Under the pieces are notes generated by a model, which worked only from the letters and a program-made list of their open reading frames with translations, made no database searches and was not told the DNA's origin. The translations under genes and the position numbers were made by a program. Shown here in pieces: positions 1-5,526 of a stretch of DNA of 6,731 nucleotides. Source of the DNA: an uncultured Butyrivibrio sp. GTDB taxonomy: Bacteria; Bacillota; Clostridia; Lachnospirales; Lachnospiraceae. Within the stretch, counting starts at the first letter, position 1; each line of letters starts with the position of its first letter. The stretch is taken from the NCBI GenBank assembly GCA_947169985.1, contig CAMVRW010000137.1, positions 1-6,731 of the forward strand. Reading direction: 5' to 3'.

Positions 1-236
1 GCTCTCGCTTCGAGCGTCTTCCCATCCAGCAGCTGGCTCTTTGCCAGATGGCATAGATAGCGCTCCAGCCCGGTGTAGCAGATGGGAATGTCGGTGGCCT
101 CTTCATAGAGTGCGATGCAGGGATACAGCTCCTTTTCCCCGCTTTCCCCTGTGATCTGCACAGACCGGTTCCTGAAAATACAGTCCCTTCTGATCTCGCC
201 GGGTGGTTTCCCCGGCATTCGTATTACGTTGCTCAT
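1..236 (-). CDS. 5' end of an unrecognised gene, possible site-specific recombinase; truncated by window edge
   Basis: An open frame of 78 codons reads from an ATG at 236 down to the left edge with no stop. The start is supported by a strong ribosome binding site, AGGAGG at 252-247, ten bases before the ATG. The visible protein starts MSNVIRMPGKPPGEIRRDCI and has no signal peptide or membrane segment. Residues about 40-78 (LYEEATDIPICYTGLERYL, then a helix ending KTLEAR) resemble the start of the SAM-like core-binding domain of tyrosine recombinases. That resemblance is from memory of the family; no catalytic residue (Arg, His or Tyr) lies within the window. The gene is about 55% GC and rich in CTG, CCG and GGG codons, unlike its neighbours, which fits an acquired gene. 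It is divergent from the ABC-F gene. Being coding is likely; the function is a weak guess. Confidence 0.62.
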   Translation of the reverse strand, partial: MSNVIRMPGKPPGEIRRDCIFRNRSVQITGESGEKELYPCIALYEEATDIPICYTGLERYLCHLAKSQLLDGKTLEAR

Positions 237-245
237 AGATGATAT

Positions 246-252
246 ACCTCCT
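246..252 (-). promoter_or_regulatory. Ribosome binding site of the left-edge gene
   Basis: Read on the minus strand this is AGGAGGT, a perfect anti-16S match, with ten bases between AGGAGG and the ATG at 236. It fixes the start and is the best evidence that the truncated left frame is a real gene. It lies four bases downstream of the T-run of the leader hairpin at 256-280. Confidence 0.8.
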
Positions 253-255
253 GTC

Positions 256-280
256 AAAAATCGACGTTATAAAACGTCGA
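256..280 (-). terminator. Attenuator-like hairpin in the leader of the left-edge gene
   Basis: On the minus strand TCGACGTT (280-273) and AACGTCGA (268-261) form a perfect 8-bp stem around a four-base TTAT loop, followed at once by five T residues (260-256). This is the shape of a short intrinsic terminator. It sits inside the leader, between the predicted promoter and the ribosome binding site, so it could act as an attenuator. A competing 6-bp hairpin (296-291 with 284-279, one G-T pair) overlaps it by two bases. The stem is only half GC and the T-run is short, so an operator for a dimeric protein is an equally fair reading. Confidence 0.45.
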
Positions 281-297
281 CGACAAGGATATCGTCT

Positions 298-311
298 ATT
301 TCTTAAGAAAT
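298..311. promoter_or_regulatory. Perfect 14-bp palindrome, possible operator
   Basis: ATTTCTTAAGAAAT is a perfect dyad with no spacer. It lies between the two divergent promoters and the left-edge start codon, a normal place for the operator of a homodimeric repressor. As RNA it could not form a hairpin because there is no loop, so a DNA-level role is the more natural reading. AT-rich palindromes can arise by chance. Confidence 0.35.
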
Positions 312-406
312 CAACGTAATCTTATAATCCCCTGTTCTTACTGGTATCTGTACTATTATCTATAACGTAGAATATTTTTCTGTTTCCGCTGGATACTCAT
401 GATTTT

Positions 407-435
407 ATTATACAAACAAACGTTCGGATAGTCAA
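407..435 (-). promoter_or_regulatory. Promoter for the left-edge gene (TTGACT-17-TATAAT)
   Basis: On the minus strand the -35 hexamer TTGACT (435-430, five of six matches) is 17 bases from a perfect -10 TATAAT (412-407). Transcription should begin near base 400, giving a leader of about 165 bases that carries the palindromes described separately. The -35 overlaps the -35 region of the ABC-F promoter on the other strand. Confidence 0.7.
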
Positions 436-458
436 ATAGAAAGCTCCCTTGCTATAAT
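429..458 (+). promoter_or_regulatory. Extended -10 promoter for the ABC-F gene
   Basis: TGCTATAAT at 450-458 is an extended -10 element with a perfect TATAAT at 453-458. The -35 is poor: TAGTCA at 429-434, with an 18-base spacer. Transcription should start near 465, about 36 bases before the ATG at 501. This also rules out the upstream in-frame ATG at 459, which directly follows the -10. Confidence 0.65.
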
Positions 459-500
459 GTGAACCTGACAAATGAACTAAGTTTAAACAGGAGATATTTA

Positions 501-2060
501 ATGAGTATTTTAAACGTCGAGCACCTGACCCACGGATTCGGTGACAGGGCCATATTTGATGATGTTTCTTTCAGGCTTTTAAAGGGAGAGCACATCGGAC
601 TTGTTGGAGCTAACGGAGAAGGAAAGTCCACCTTCATGAACATAATAATAGGAAAGCTCATGCCTGATGCAGGTAAGATCGAATGGGCTAAGAATGTTAA
701 GGTTGGATACCTTGACCAGCATGCGGTGTTAAAAGAGGGAATGACCATCAGGGACGTTCTCGCCTCAGCCTACGATGATCTTTTTGACATGGAGCGCAGG
801 ATGAATGAGATCTGCGATGTTATGGGAGAGGCAGATGAGAAGCAGCTTGAGGAGTACATGGAGGAACTTGGCACGATCCAGGACCTTCTCACAAATCGTG
901 ACTTCTATCTGATAGATTCCAAGATTGAAGAGGTCTCAAGAGCCCTGGGCTTTTTGGAACTGGGACTTGACCGTGATGTTACTGAGCTTTCAGGTGGCCA
1001 GAGAACAAAGATCCTTCTTGCAAAGCTTCTTTTGGAAAAACCTGATATCCTGCTTCTTGACGAGCCTACAAACTACCTGGATGCAGAGCATATCGTGTGG
1101 CTTACAAGATACCTGCAGGACTACGAGAATGCCTTTATTCTCATATCCCACGACATCCCGTTCCTCAACAGCGTGGTAAACATCATTTATCACATGGATG
1201 GTCAGACCCACAGCCTGGACAGATATGTAGGAGATTACGACAAGTTCATGGAGGTCTACGAAGCCAGAAAGGCCCAAAGAGAAGCGGCCTACAACAGGCA
1301 GCAGCAGGAGATTGCTGATCTTAAGGACTTTGTTGCCAGGAACAAGGCAAGGGTTGCCACCAGGAACATGGCCATGGCAAGGCAAAAGAAACTTGATAAT
1401 ATGGAGATCATCGAGAAGATCCAGGAAAAACCAAAGCCTGAGTTTAACTTTAGGACAGCCAGAACTCCCAGTAAGTTCCTGTTTGAAATAAGTGATCTGG
1501 TAATAGGCTATGATGAGCCTTTATCAAAGCCAATAAATCTTTTTATAGAAAGAAATACTTTCATTGTCCTTACCGGAGCAAATGGAATAGGAAAGACAAC
1601 GCTCCTTAAGAGCATGCTTGGACTTATCCCGGCTCTTTCAGGAAAGGTACAAAGGGGCGAGAATGTTGAGGTTGGATATTTCCAGCAGGAGATGCCACCG
1701 AACATTGAGACCACCTGTATGGAGGAGATCTGGAATGAGTTTCCGGGCTTTTCCCAGTACGAGGTCCGCTCAGCCCTTGCCAAGTGCGGACTTACCACCA
1801 AGCATATCGAGAGCAAGTGCAAGGTTCTCTCCGGTGGAGAGCAGGCAAAGGTCAGACTCTGCAAGCTCATAAACAGAGAGTCAAATATCCTTGTTCTTGA
1901 CGAGCCCACCAATCATCTTGATGTGGACGCTAAGGAAGAACTTCACAGAGCCCTAAAGGAGTACAAGGGAACCGTGGTTATGGTCTGCCATGAGCCTGAC
2001 TTTTACCAGGATCTGGCAACTGAAGTCATCGACTGCACCAAGTGGACCACCAGAATTTAA
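501..2060 (+). CDS. ABC-F family ATP-binding protein (ribosome-associated, non-transporter)
   Basis: A 519-residue protein with two ABC ATPase domains in one chain and no membrane segment, as in ABC-F factors that bind the ribosomal E site and act on translation. Domain 1 has Walker A GANGEGKST (36-44), signature LSGGQ (163-167), Walker B ILLLDEP (183-189) and switch His217. Domain 2 has Walker A GANGIGKTT (359-367), signature LSGGE (443-447), Walker B ILVLDEP (463-469) and His497. Both catalytic glutamates (188, 468) are present. The charged helical linker at about 245-330 corresponds to the P-site tRNA interaction motif. ATG 501 is chosen because AGGAG at 489-493 is seven bases upstream; the frame also extends to an ATG at 459 that is too close to the promoter. 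The length and layout are closest to the YbiT/YkpA type. Antibiotic resistance cannot be inferred, since the linker is not diagnostic by eye. Confidence 0.95.
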   Translation: MSILNVEHLTHGFGDRAIFDDVSFRLLKGEHIGLVGANGEGKSTFMNIIIGKLMPDAGKIEWAKNVKVGYLDQHAVLKEGMTIRDVLASAYDDLFDMERRMNEICDVMGEADEKQLEEYMEELGTIQDLLTNRDFYLIDSKIEEVSRALGFLELGLDRDVTELSGGQRTKILLAKLLLEKPDILLLDEPTNYLDAEHIVWLTRYLQDYENAFILISHDIPFLNSVVNIIYHMDGQTHSLDRYVGDYDKFMEVYEARKAQREAAYNRQQQEIADLKDFVARNKARVATRNMAMARQKKLDNMEIIEKIQEKPKPEFNFRTARTPSKFLFEISDLVIGYDEPLSKPINLFIERNTFIVLTGANGIGKTTLLKSMLGLIPALSGKVQRGENVEVGYFQQEMPPNIETTCMEEIWNEFPGFSQYEVRSALAKCGLTTKHIESKCKVLSGGEQAKVRLCKLINRESNILVLDEPTNHLDVDAKEELHRALKEYKGTVVMVCHEPDFYQDLATEVIDCTKWTTRI

Positions 2061-2068
2061 TGTTATCA

Positions 2069-2097
2069 TGCGCAGGTTTCTGACGTTGTGCTATACT
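2069..2097 (+). promoter_or_regulatory. Possible promoter for the DUF853 gene
   Basis: TGCTATACT at 2089-2097 is an extended -10 (TATACT at 2092-2097). The candidate -35 TGCGCA (2069-2074) is weak, with a 17-base spacer. Transcription would begin near 2104, inside the repeat element at 2098-2125. No clear terminator separates this gene from the ABC-F gene, so read-through is also possible. Confidence 0.42.
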
Positions 2098-2125
2098 GAA
2101 TAAAGGTTCTTTATTTTGAATAAAG
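2098..2125 (+). repeat. Direct GAATAAAG repeat with a shared central complement
   Basis: GAATAAAG occurs at 2098-2105 and again at 2118-2125, exactly 20 bases apart. Between them CTTTATT (2109-2115) is complementary to AATAAAG of both copies. It can therefore form a 7-bp hairpin with either copy, each with a three-base loop (GTT or TTG), but not both. The stems have only one G-C pair each and would be unstable. A tandem protein site on DNA is the alternative. Confidence 0.6.
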
Positions 2126-2143
2126 CTTGTTGGGAGGGTGCAA

Positions 2144-3721
2144 ATGTTAAAAGACGAAAAGATTTGGATTGCTAATACTGAGGCCGGCGAGAATGTATTT
2201 CTTTTGCCAAAGATGGCCAATCGCCACGGCCTTGTTGCGGGTGCTACAGGTACAGGTAAGACCATAACCTTAAAGGTTCTGGCTGAGTCCTTCAGTGACA
2301 TGGGAGTTCCTGTATTTCTTGCTGATGTAAAGGGTGACCTTTCAGGAATGGTTCAGGAGGGCAAGGATTCCGAGGATATGCAAAAGCGCATCCAGAAGTT
2401 CGGACTTTCTGAGGCTGGCTTTGAGTATAAAAAATATCCTGCCACATTCTGGGATGTGTTTGGACAAAAGGGTATTCCTCTTCGTACCACCATCTCTGAG
2501 ATGGGACCACTTCTTCTGGCAAGGATCCTGGGACTTAACGACCTTCAGAAGGATATTCTCACAATTGCTTTCAAGATCGCTGATGACGAGGGTCTTTTAT
2601 TAGTAGATACAAAAGACCTTAAGGCGCTTCTTAACTATATCTCCGAGAACAGAAACGAATACGCTGCGGACTACGGTAATGTAAATCCTGTATCTGTAGC
2701 AGCTATTGTAAGATCCATTGTTGCTCTTGAAATGGCCGGCGGAGAGGATTTCTTCTTTGAGCCTGCCTTGGATATCAAGGACTGGTTTATAACAGATTCT
2801 GACGGAAGAGGAATGATAAACATTCTTGATTCCACAAGTCTTATAAATAACGGCACTTTGTATGCAACCTTCCTTTTATGGATGATGTCTGAACTTTTCG
2901 AGACCCTTCCTGAAGTGGGAGATGCAGATAAGCCTAAGATGGTGTTCTTCTTTGATGAAGCACATCTTTTGTTCAAGGATGCACCAAAGCTTCTTATGGA
3001 TAAGATAGAGCAGGTTGTTAAGCTCATCAGATCCAAGGGCGTTGGCATCTACTTTGTGACTCAGAATCCAAGGGATATCCCCGACGGAGTTCTGGCTCAG
3101 CTTGGAAACAAGATCCAGCATGCACTTCATGCCTATACACCTTCAGATATGAAGGCCGTAAAGGCAGCAGCTGACTCCTTCAGAGAGAATCCTGAGTTCA
3201 AGACTGCGGATGTTATCCAGGAGCTTGGAACAGGAGAGGCTGTGTGCTCCTTCCTTATGGAGGATGGAACACCTTCAGTGTGCCAGAAGGTTAAGATCCT
3301 TCCACCTCAGTCTCTTATGGGTGGAATTGATGACCTTACAAGGCAGAAGGAGATAAACAGCAGCAGGTTCTATGAGAAGTACTTTGAGCCTCATGATCCT
3401 GACTCAGCCTATGAATTCCTTGAGAGAAAGGGAATAGCAAAGGCTGAGGAGGAAGCTAAGTTCAAGGAAGAGGAAGCTGCACGTAAGGCAAAAGAAAAAG
3501 AAGAGGCCCTGGCTGCCAAGGAAGAAGCCAAGAAGAAGGCTGCTGAAGATCGTAAGAAGAAACAGACAGCCAAGACAATAGGAAATTCCGTGGTTGGAAC
3601 CGTTGGACGAGAGGTTGGAAAGAGCGTTGGCGGTAAGTTTGGTAAGTTTGGAAAGACCCTTGGTGGTAACCTGGGAGCAAGTCTTGGAAGAGGAATCCTC
3701 TCAACACTGTTTAAATCCTGA
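2144..3721 (+). CDS. HerA-like DUF853 family ATPase (YjgR type)
   Basis: A 525-residue cytoplasmic P-loop ATPase. Walker A is GATGTGKT (33-40), followed by VFLADVKGDLSG (about 58-69). Walker B is VFFFDEAH (267-274) with Glu272 as the likely catalytic base. The stretch TQNPRDIPDGVLAQLGNKIQHAL (about residues 306-328) and the GPLLLARILGLNDLQ region are hallmarks of the DUF853/YjgR family, which is related to HerA/FtsK translocases. Residues 432-477 are a Lys/Glu/Ala-rich predicted coiled coil, and 480-521 form a glycine-rich amphipathic tail, both usual for the family. ATG 2144 is chosen because GGGAGG (2132-2137) is six bases upstream; the in-frame GTG at 2138 abuts that site and is too close. 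The cellular role of the family is poorly defined; DNA translocation or remodelling is an inference from HerA. A terminator follows. Confidence 0.93.
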   Translation: MLKDEKIWIANTEAGENVFLLPKMANRHGLVAGATGTGKTITLKVLAESFSDMGVPVFLADVKGDLSGMVQEGKDSEDMQKRIQKFGLSEAGFEYKKYPATFWDVFGQKGIPLRTTISEMGPLLLARILGLNDLQKDILTIAFKIADDEGLLLVDTKDLKALLNYISENRNEYAADYGNVNPVSVAAIVRSIVALEMAGGEDFFFEPALDIKDWFITDSDGRGMINILDSTSLINNGTLYATFLLWMMSELFETLPEVGDADKPKMVFFFDEAHLLFKDAPKLLMDKIEQVVKLIRSKGVGIYFVTQNPRDIPDGVLAQLGNKIQHALHAYTPSDMKAVKAAADSFRENPEFKTADVIQELGTGEAVCSFLMEDGTPSVCQKVKILPPQSLMGGIDDLTRQKEINSSRFYEKYFEPHDPDSAYEFLERKGIAKAEEEAKFKEEEAARKAKEKEEALAAKEEAKKKAAEDRKKKQTAKTIGNSVVGTVGREVGKSVGGKFGKFGKTLGGNLGASLGRGILSTLFKS

Positions 3722-3749
3722 TATTATTACAATAAAATAATTGACGAAT

Positions 3750-3804
3750 AATCGCCTATTTAGTGGATGTGTCAAAGCACAAACACCAGATAGGCGATTT
3801 TTTT
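3750..3804 (+). terminator. Intrinsic terminator after the DUF853 gene
   Basis: AATCGCCTAT (3750-3759) pairs perfectly with ATAGGCGATT (3790-3799). The hairpin continues inward with two further short helices (3763-3765 with 3784-3786, and 3768-3771 with 3778-3781), then a small loop. Seven T residues run from 3798 to 3804. It lies 29 bases after the stop codon and separates this gene from the dcw operon. Confidence 0.9.
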
Positions 3805-3856
3805 GTCTGCCACGAAGAGGTTAATCATTTTTTTAGAAAAAACTAGGAAAACACTA

Positions 3857-3885
3857 TTGTAAAGCACATTTTTCTCATATATAAT
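3857..3885 (+). promoter_or_regulatory. Promoter of the mraZ-led dcw operon
   Basis: TTGTAA (3857-3862) is 17 bases from a perfect TATAAT (3880-3885). Transcription should begin near 3892, so the 5' untranslated region of about 55 bases consists almost wholly of the tandem GTGG boxes that follow. Confidence 0.8.
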
Positions 3886-3890
3886 GGTGA

Positions 3891-3940
3891 CAGGTGGTAA
3901 AAAGTGTCACAAAGTGGTGGCAAGTGGTAGAAAAGTGGTA
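3891..3940 (+). promoter_or_regulatory. Five tandem MraZ-binding boxes
   Basis: GTG cores begin at 3894, 3904, 3914, 3924 and 3935, so their spacing is 10, 10, 10 and 11 bases. Four of the five read GTGGT; the second reads GTGTC. Boxes 2-5 are preceded by A-rich triplets (AAAGTG, CAAGTG). MraZ is known to bind short tandem GTGG-type boxes of about one helical turn in front of its own gene in E. coli and in mollicutes. The location here, from the start of transcription to the start codon, fits autoregulation by blocking transcription initiation. Confidence 0.88.
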
Positions 3941-3946
3941 AAATAA

Positions 3947-4387
3947 TTGGGGACAGCTTTTAAAGGTGAATACAGTCATTCCATAGACGCCAAGGGAAGA
4001 CTCATAATGCCTGCTAAGTTCCGTGAGCTCCTGGGTGAACAGTTTGTGGTAACCAAGGGGTTTGACGGGTGTCTTTTCGTGTTTGCTGAAGAAGGCTGGG
4101 AGCAGTTTGAAGCTAAGCTACAAGCTCTGCCAATGGATAAACCTGAAGCCAGAATGCTTGGACGTTTCTTTATCGCCGGAGCCATAGACGCAGAAACTGA
4201 TAAACAGGGAAGAATTCTTTTACCCGCGAATCTTCTTCAGCACGCCAAGATCGATAAGGAAGCGGTTATCGCAGGTGTTGGTAACAGAGCCGAGATCTGG
4301 AGCAAGGCTGAATGGGAGAAGGCAAGTACCTTTGATGATATCAATGGAATTGCGGCGAAGATGAGCGAATATGGTCTAAGCATTTAG
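3947..4387 (+). CDS. mraZ: Transcriptional regulator MraZ
   Basis: A 146-residue protein with the two SpoVT/AbrB-like halves of MraZ, each with its DxxGR signature: DAKGR at 14-18 and DKQGR at 85-89. MraZ forms a ring-shaped oligomer that binds tandem GTGG boxes and controls the dcw operon, of which it is the first gene here. The start must be the TTG at 3947: a stop codon lies directly before it (3944-3946), and the first in-frame ATG is codon 21, inside the first conserved motif. The N-terminus MGTAFKGEYSHSIDAKGR is a few residues longer than the usual MFMGEY type. There is no good Shine-Dalgarno; the only candidate, AGTGG at 3934-3938, is the last MraZ box. Poor initiation would keep MraZ levels low. 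Confidence 0.97.
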   Translation: MGTAFKGEYSHSIDAKGRLIMPAKFRELLGEQFVVTKGFDGCLFVFAEEGWEQFEAKLQALPMDKPEARMLGRFFIAGAIDAETDKQGRILLPANLLQHAKIDKEAVIAGVGNRAEIWSKAEWEKASTFDDINGIAAKMSEYGLSI

Positions 4388-4511
4388 CCGTGCAAATGTG
4401 CGAGTTATTCAAATGCGGATGCTCGCATGCACATTTGGATGACGAAGCAGATTTATAGGGCGTTTGCCCTCCAACGAGGAATTCGAAGAATTCCGAGTCC
4501 GGGTGCACGGC
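4387..4511 (+). ncRNA. Candidate structured RNA leader between mraZ and rsmH
   Basis: The gap folds on paper into a closed multibranched structure. The closing helix pairs GCCGTG (4387-4392) with CACGGC (4506-4511), or 8 bp if TGCA is included. Inside are CAAATGTGC (4393-4401) with GCACATTTG (4429-4437), which itself encloses ATGCG/CGCAT (4413-4417, 4424-4428). Then come AGGGC/GCCCT (4457-4461, 4466-4470) with a GTTT loop, and GGAATTC/GAATTCC (4478-4484, 4488-4494) with a GAA loop. The closing helix starts on the last base of the mraZ stop codon and ends directly before the rsmH Shine-Dalgarno. No T-run follows, so it is not a terminator. A dispersed palindromic repeat is the main alternative. 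Confidence 0.55.
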
Positions 4512-4517
4512 GGGAGG
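4512..4517 (+). promoter_or_regulatory. rsmH Shine-Dalgarno, deciding the start
   Basis: GGGAGG lies seven bases before the ATG at 4525 but only one base before the in-frame ATG at 4519, so 4525 is the functional start. The site directly follows the closing helix of the candidate structured RNA. Confidence 0.8.
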
Positions 4518-4524
4518 AATGCAG

Positions 4525-5460
4525 ATGGAATTTAAACATTACTCAGTGCTTCTTGGGGAATGCATCGAAAATCTGAATATTAAGCCTGAGGGAATATATC
4601 TGGATGGTACCCTTGGAGGAGCCGGGCACTCTTTTCACATTGCCGAAAGGCTCACCACGGGACATCTGTATGGCACCGATCAGGATGAGGATGCCATAGC
4701 TGCAGCCACTAAGAGACTTGAGCCTTTTGGGGACAAGGTGACCATCATAAGAGACAATTATGAGAATGCTGTGACGAGGCTTAAAGCTCTTGGAGTTACG
4801 GGGGTTGACGGAATTCTTCTGGACCTTGGAGTTTCTTCTTTCCAGCTGGATAACGCTGAGAGAGGATTTACTTATAAGGAAGATGTTCCTTTGGATATGA
4901 GGATGGACCAGAGACAGACCCTTACTGCAAGAGATATCGTAAATGATTATTCGGAAACGGAACTTTTCCATATAATAAGGGATTTTGGTGAGGATAAATT
5001 CGCCAAGAACATTGCAAAGCACATATGTATCGAAAGAGCGAAGGCTCCTATTGAGACAACGGGGCAGCTTAACGACATCATAAAGGCAGCGATACCGGCC
5101 AGAATGAGGGAGAAGGGAGGCCATCCTTCCAAGAGAACCTATCAGGCCATAAGGATTGCGCTGAACAGGGAACTGGATGTTTTGCAGAATTCCCTGGAGG
5201 GATTCATAGATTTCCTGAATCCAGGAGGAAGGATATGCGTTATTACCTTCCATTCACTGGAAGACAGGATAACAAAGAGCAGCTTCAAGACTGCTGAGGA
5301 CCCATGCACCTGTCCGCCGGACTTTCCGGTCTGCGTGTGTGGTAAGAAGTCCAAGGGAAAGGTGATCACAAGAAAACCAATCCTGCCAAGCGACGAGGAA
5401 CTTGCGGAAAACAAAAGATCCCAGAGCGCGAAGCTGAGAGTATTTGAGAAAAAGATCTAA
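4525..5460 (+). CDS. rsmH: 16S rRNA (cytosine-1402-N4)-methyltransferase RsmH (MraW)
   Basis: A 311-residue protein, the normal length for RsmH, which uses S-adenosylmethionine to methylate N4 of C1402 in the decoding centre of 16S rRNA. Visible family blocks are HYSVLLGE (5-12), the SAM-binding loop [12 protein letters not shown] (25-36), [15 protein letters not shown] (95-109), [16 protein letters not shown] (113-128), [18 protein letters not shown] (200-217) and [10 protein letters not shown] (242-251). A cysteine cluster at 261, 263, 270 and 272 ([13 protein letters not shown]) is common in clostridial and other Firmicute RsmH proteins and may bind a metal; that is an inference. The gene is the second of the dcw operon, 137 bases after mraZ, a gap occupied by inverted repeats. 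Confidence 0.98.
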   Translation: MEFKHYSVLLGECIENLNIKPEGIYLDGTLGGAGHSFHIAERLTTGHLYGTDQDEDAIAAATKRLEPFGDKVTIIRDNYENAVTRLKALGVTGVDGILLDLGVSSFQLDNAERGFTYKEDVPLDMRMDQRQTLTARDIVNDYSETELFHIIRDFGEDKFAKNIAKHICIERAKAPIETTGQLNDIIKAAIPARMREKGGHPSKRTYQAIRIALNRELDVLQNSLEGFIDFLNPGGRICVITFHSLEDRITKSSFKTAEDPCTCPPDFPVCVCGKKSKGKVITRKPILPSDEELAENKRSQSAKLRVFEKKI

Positions 5461-5466
5461 ATTACA

Positions 5467-5499
5467 GCCCGAAGCACTTCGCTGCTGAGGGCGTGCGAA
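5467..5499 (+). other. Short hairpin-prone stretch between rsmH and ftsL-like gene
   Basis: GCCC (5467-5470) can pair with GGGC (5489-5492). Two alternatives overlap it: GCAC/GTGC (5474-5477, 5493-5496) and TTCGC/GCGAA (5478-5482, 5495-5499). None is long, and there is no T-run. The words CGAAGCA and AGGGCGT occur in the same order here and in the mraZ-rsmH gap (4443-4463). Confidence 0.3.
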
Positions 5500-5526
5500 A
5501 ATGATACAAAAAAAGGAGGTGTGAAC

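Larger units (their letters stand above)
223..320. repeat. 9-bp inverted repeat enclosing the start of the left-edge gene
   Basis: ATTACGTTG at 223-231 and CAACGTAAT at 312-320 are exact inverted copies 80 bases apart. In the minus-strand transcript they would pair the bases just after the start codon with the leader, enclosing the ribosome binding site and the attenuator-like hairpin. As DNA they could be paired protein sites. The shared core AACGTAA recurs in related form in the same interval. Confidence 0.45.

Noticed and set aside
115..306. Plus-strand 63-codon frame
   Set aside because: It lies antisense to the left-edge gene, has no ribosome binding site, and runs across the palindromic leader.
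323..328. Plus-strand TATAAT as an additional promoter for the ABC-F gene
   Set aside because: The candidate -35 at the right spacing (TTCTTA) is weak and a better extended -10 promoter lies closer to the gene.
356..400. Minus-strand 14-codon reading frame (MSIQRKQKNILRYR) at the start of the left-edge gene leader, a possible leader peptide
   Set aside because: It would start at or beside the predicted transcription start with no ribosome binding site, and its composition suggests no attenuation logic.
459..500. Upstream in-frame ATG extending the ABC-F protein by 14 residues
   Set aside because: It directly follows the -10 element, so it would not be transcribed from that promoter; ATG 501 has AGGAG seven bases upstream and gives the typical N-terminus.
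501..2060. ABC-F gene as an antibiotic resistance determinant
   Set aside because: The ATPase motifs do not separate resistance factors from housekeeping ABC-F proteins, and nothing in the neighbourhood suggests drug induction.
3750..3804. Terminator hairpin as a riboswitch or small RNA
   Set aside because: A GC-rich basal stem followed by seven T residues just after a stop codon is fully explained as an intrinsic terminator.
4543..5253. Long minus-strand frame of 236 codons antisense to rsmH
   Set aside because: It lacks a recognisable domain and ribosome binding site; rsmH on the other strand is certain, and such shadows are common in long genes.
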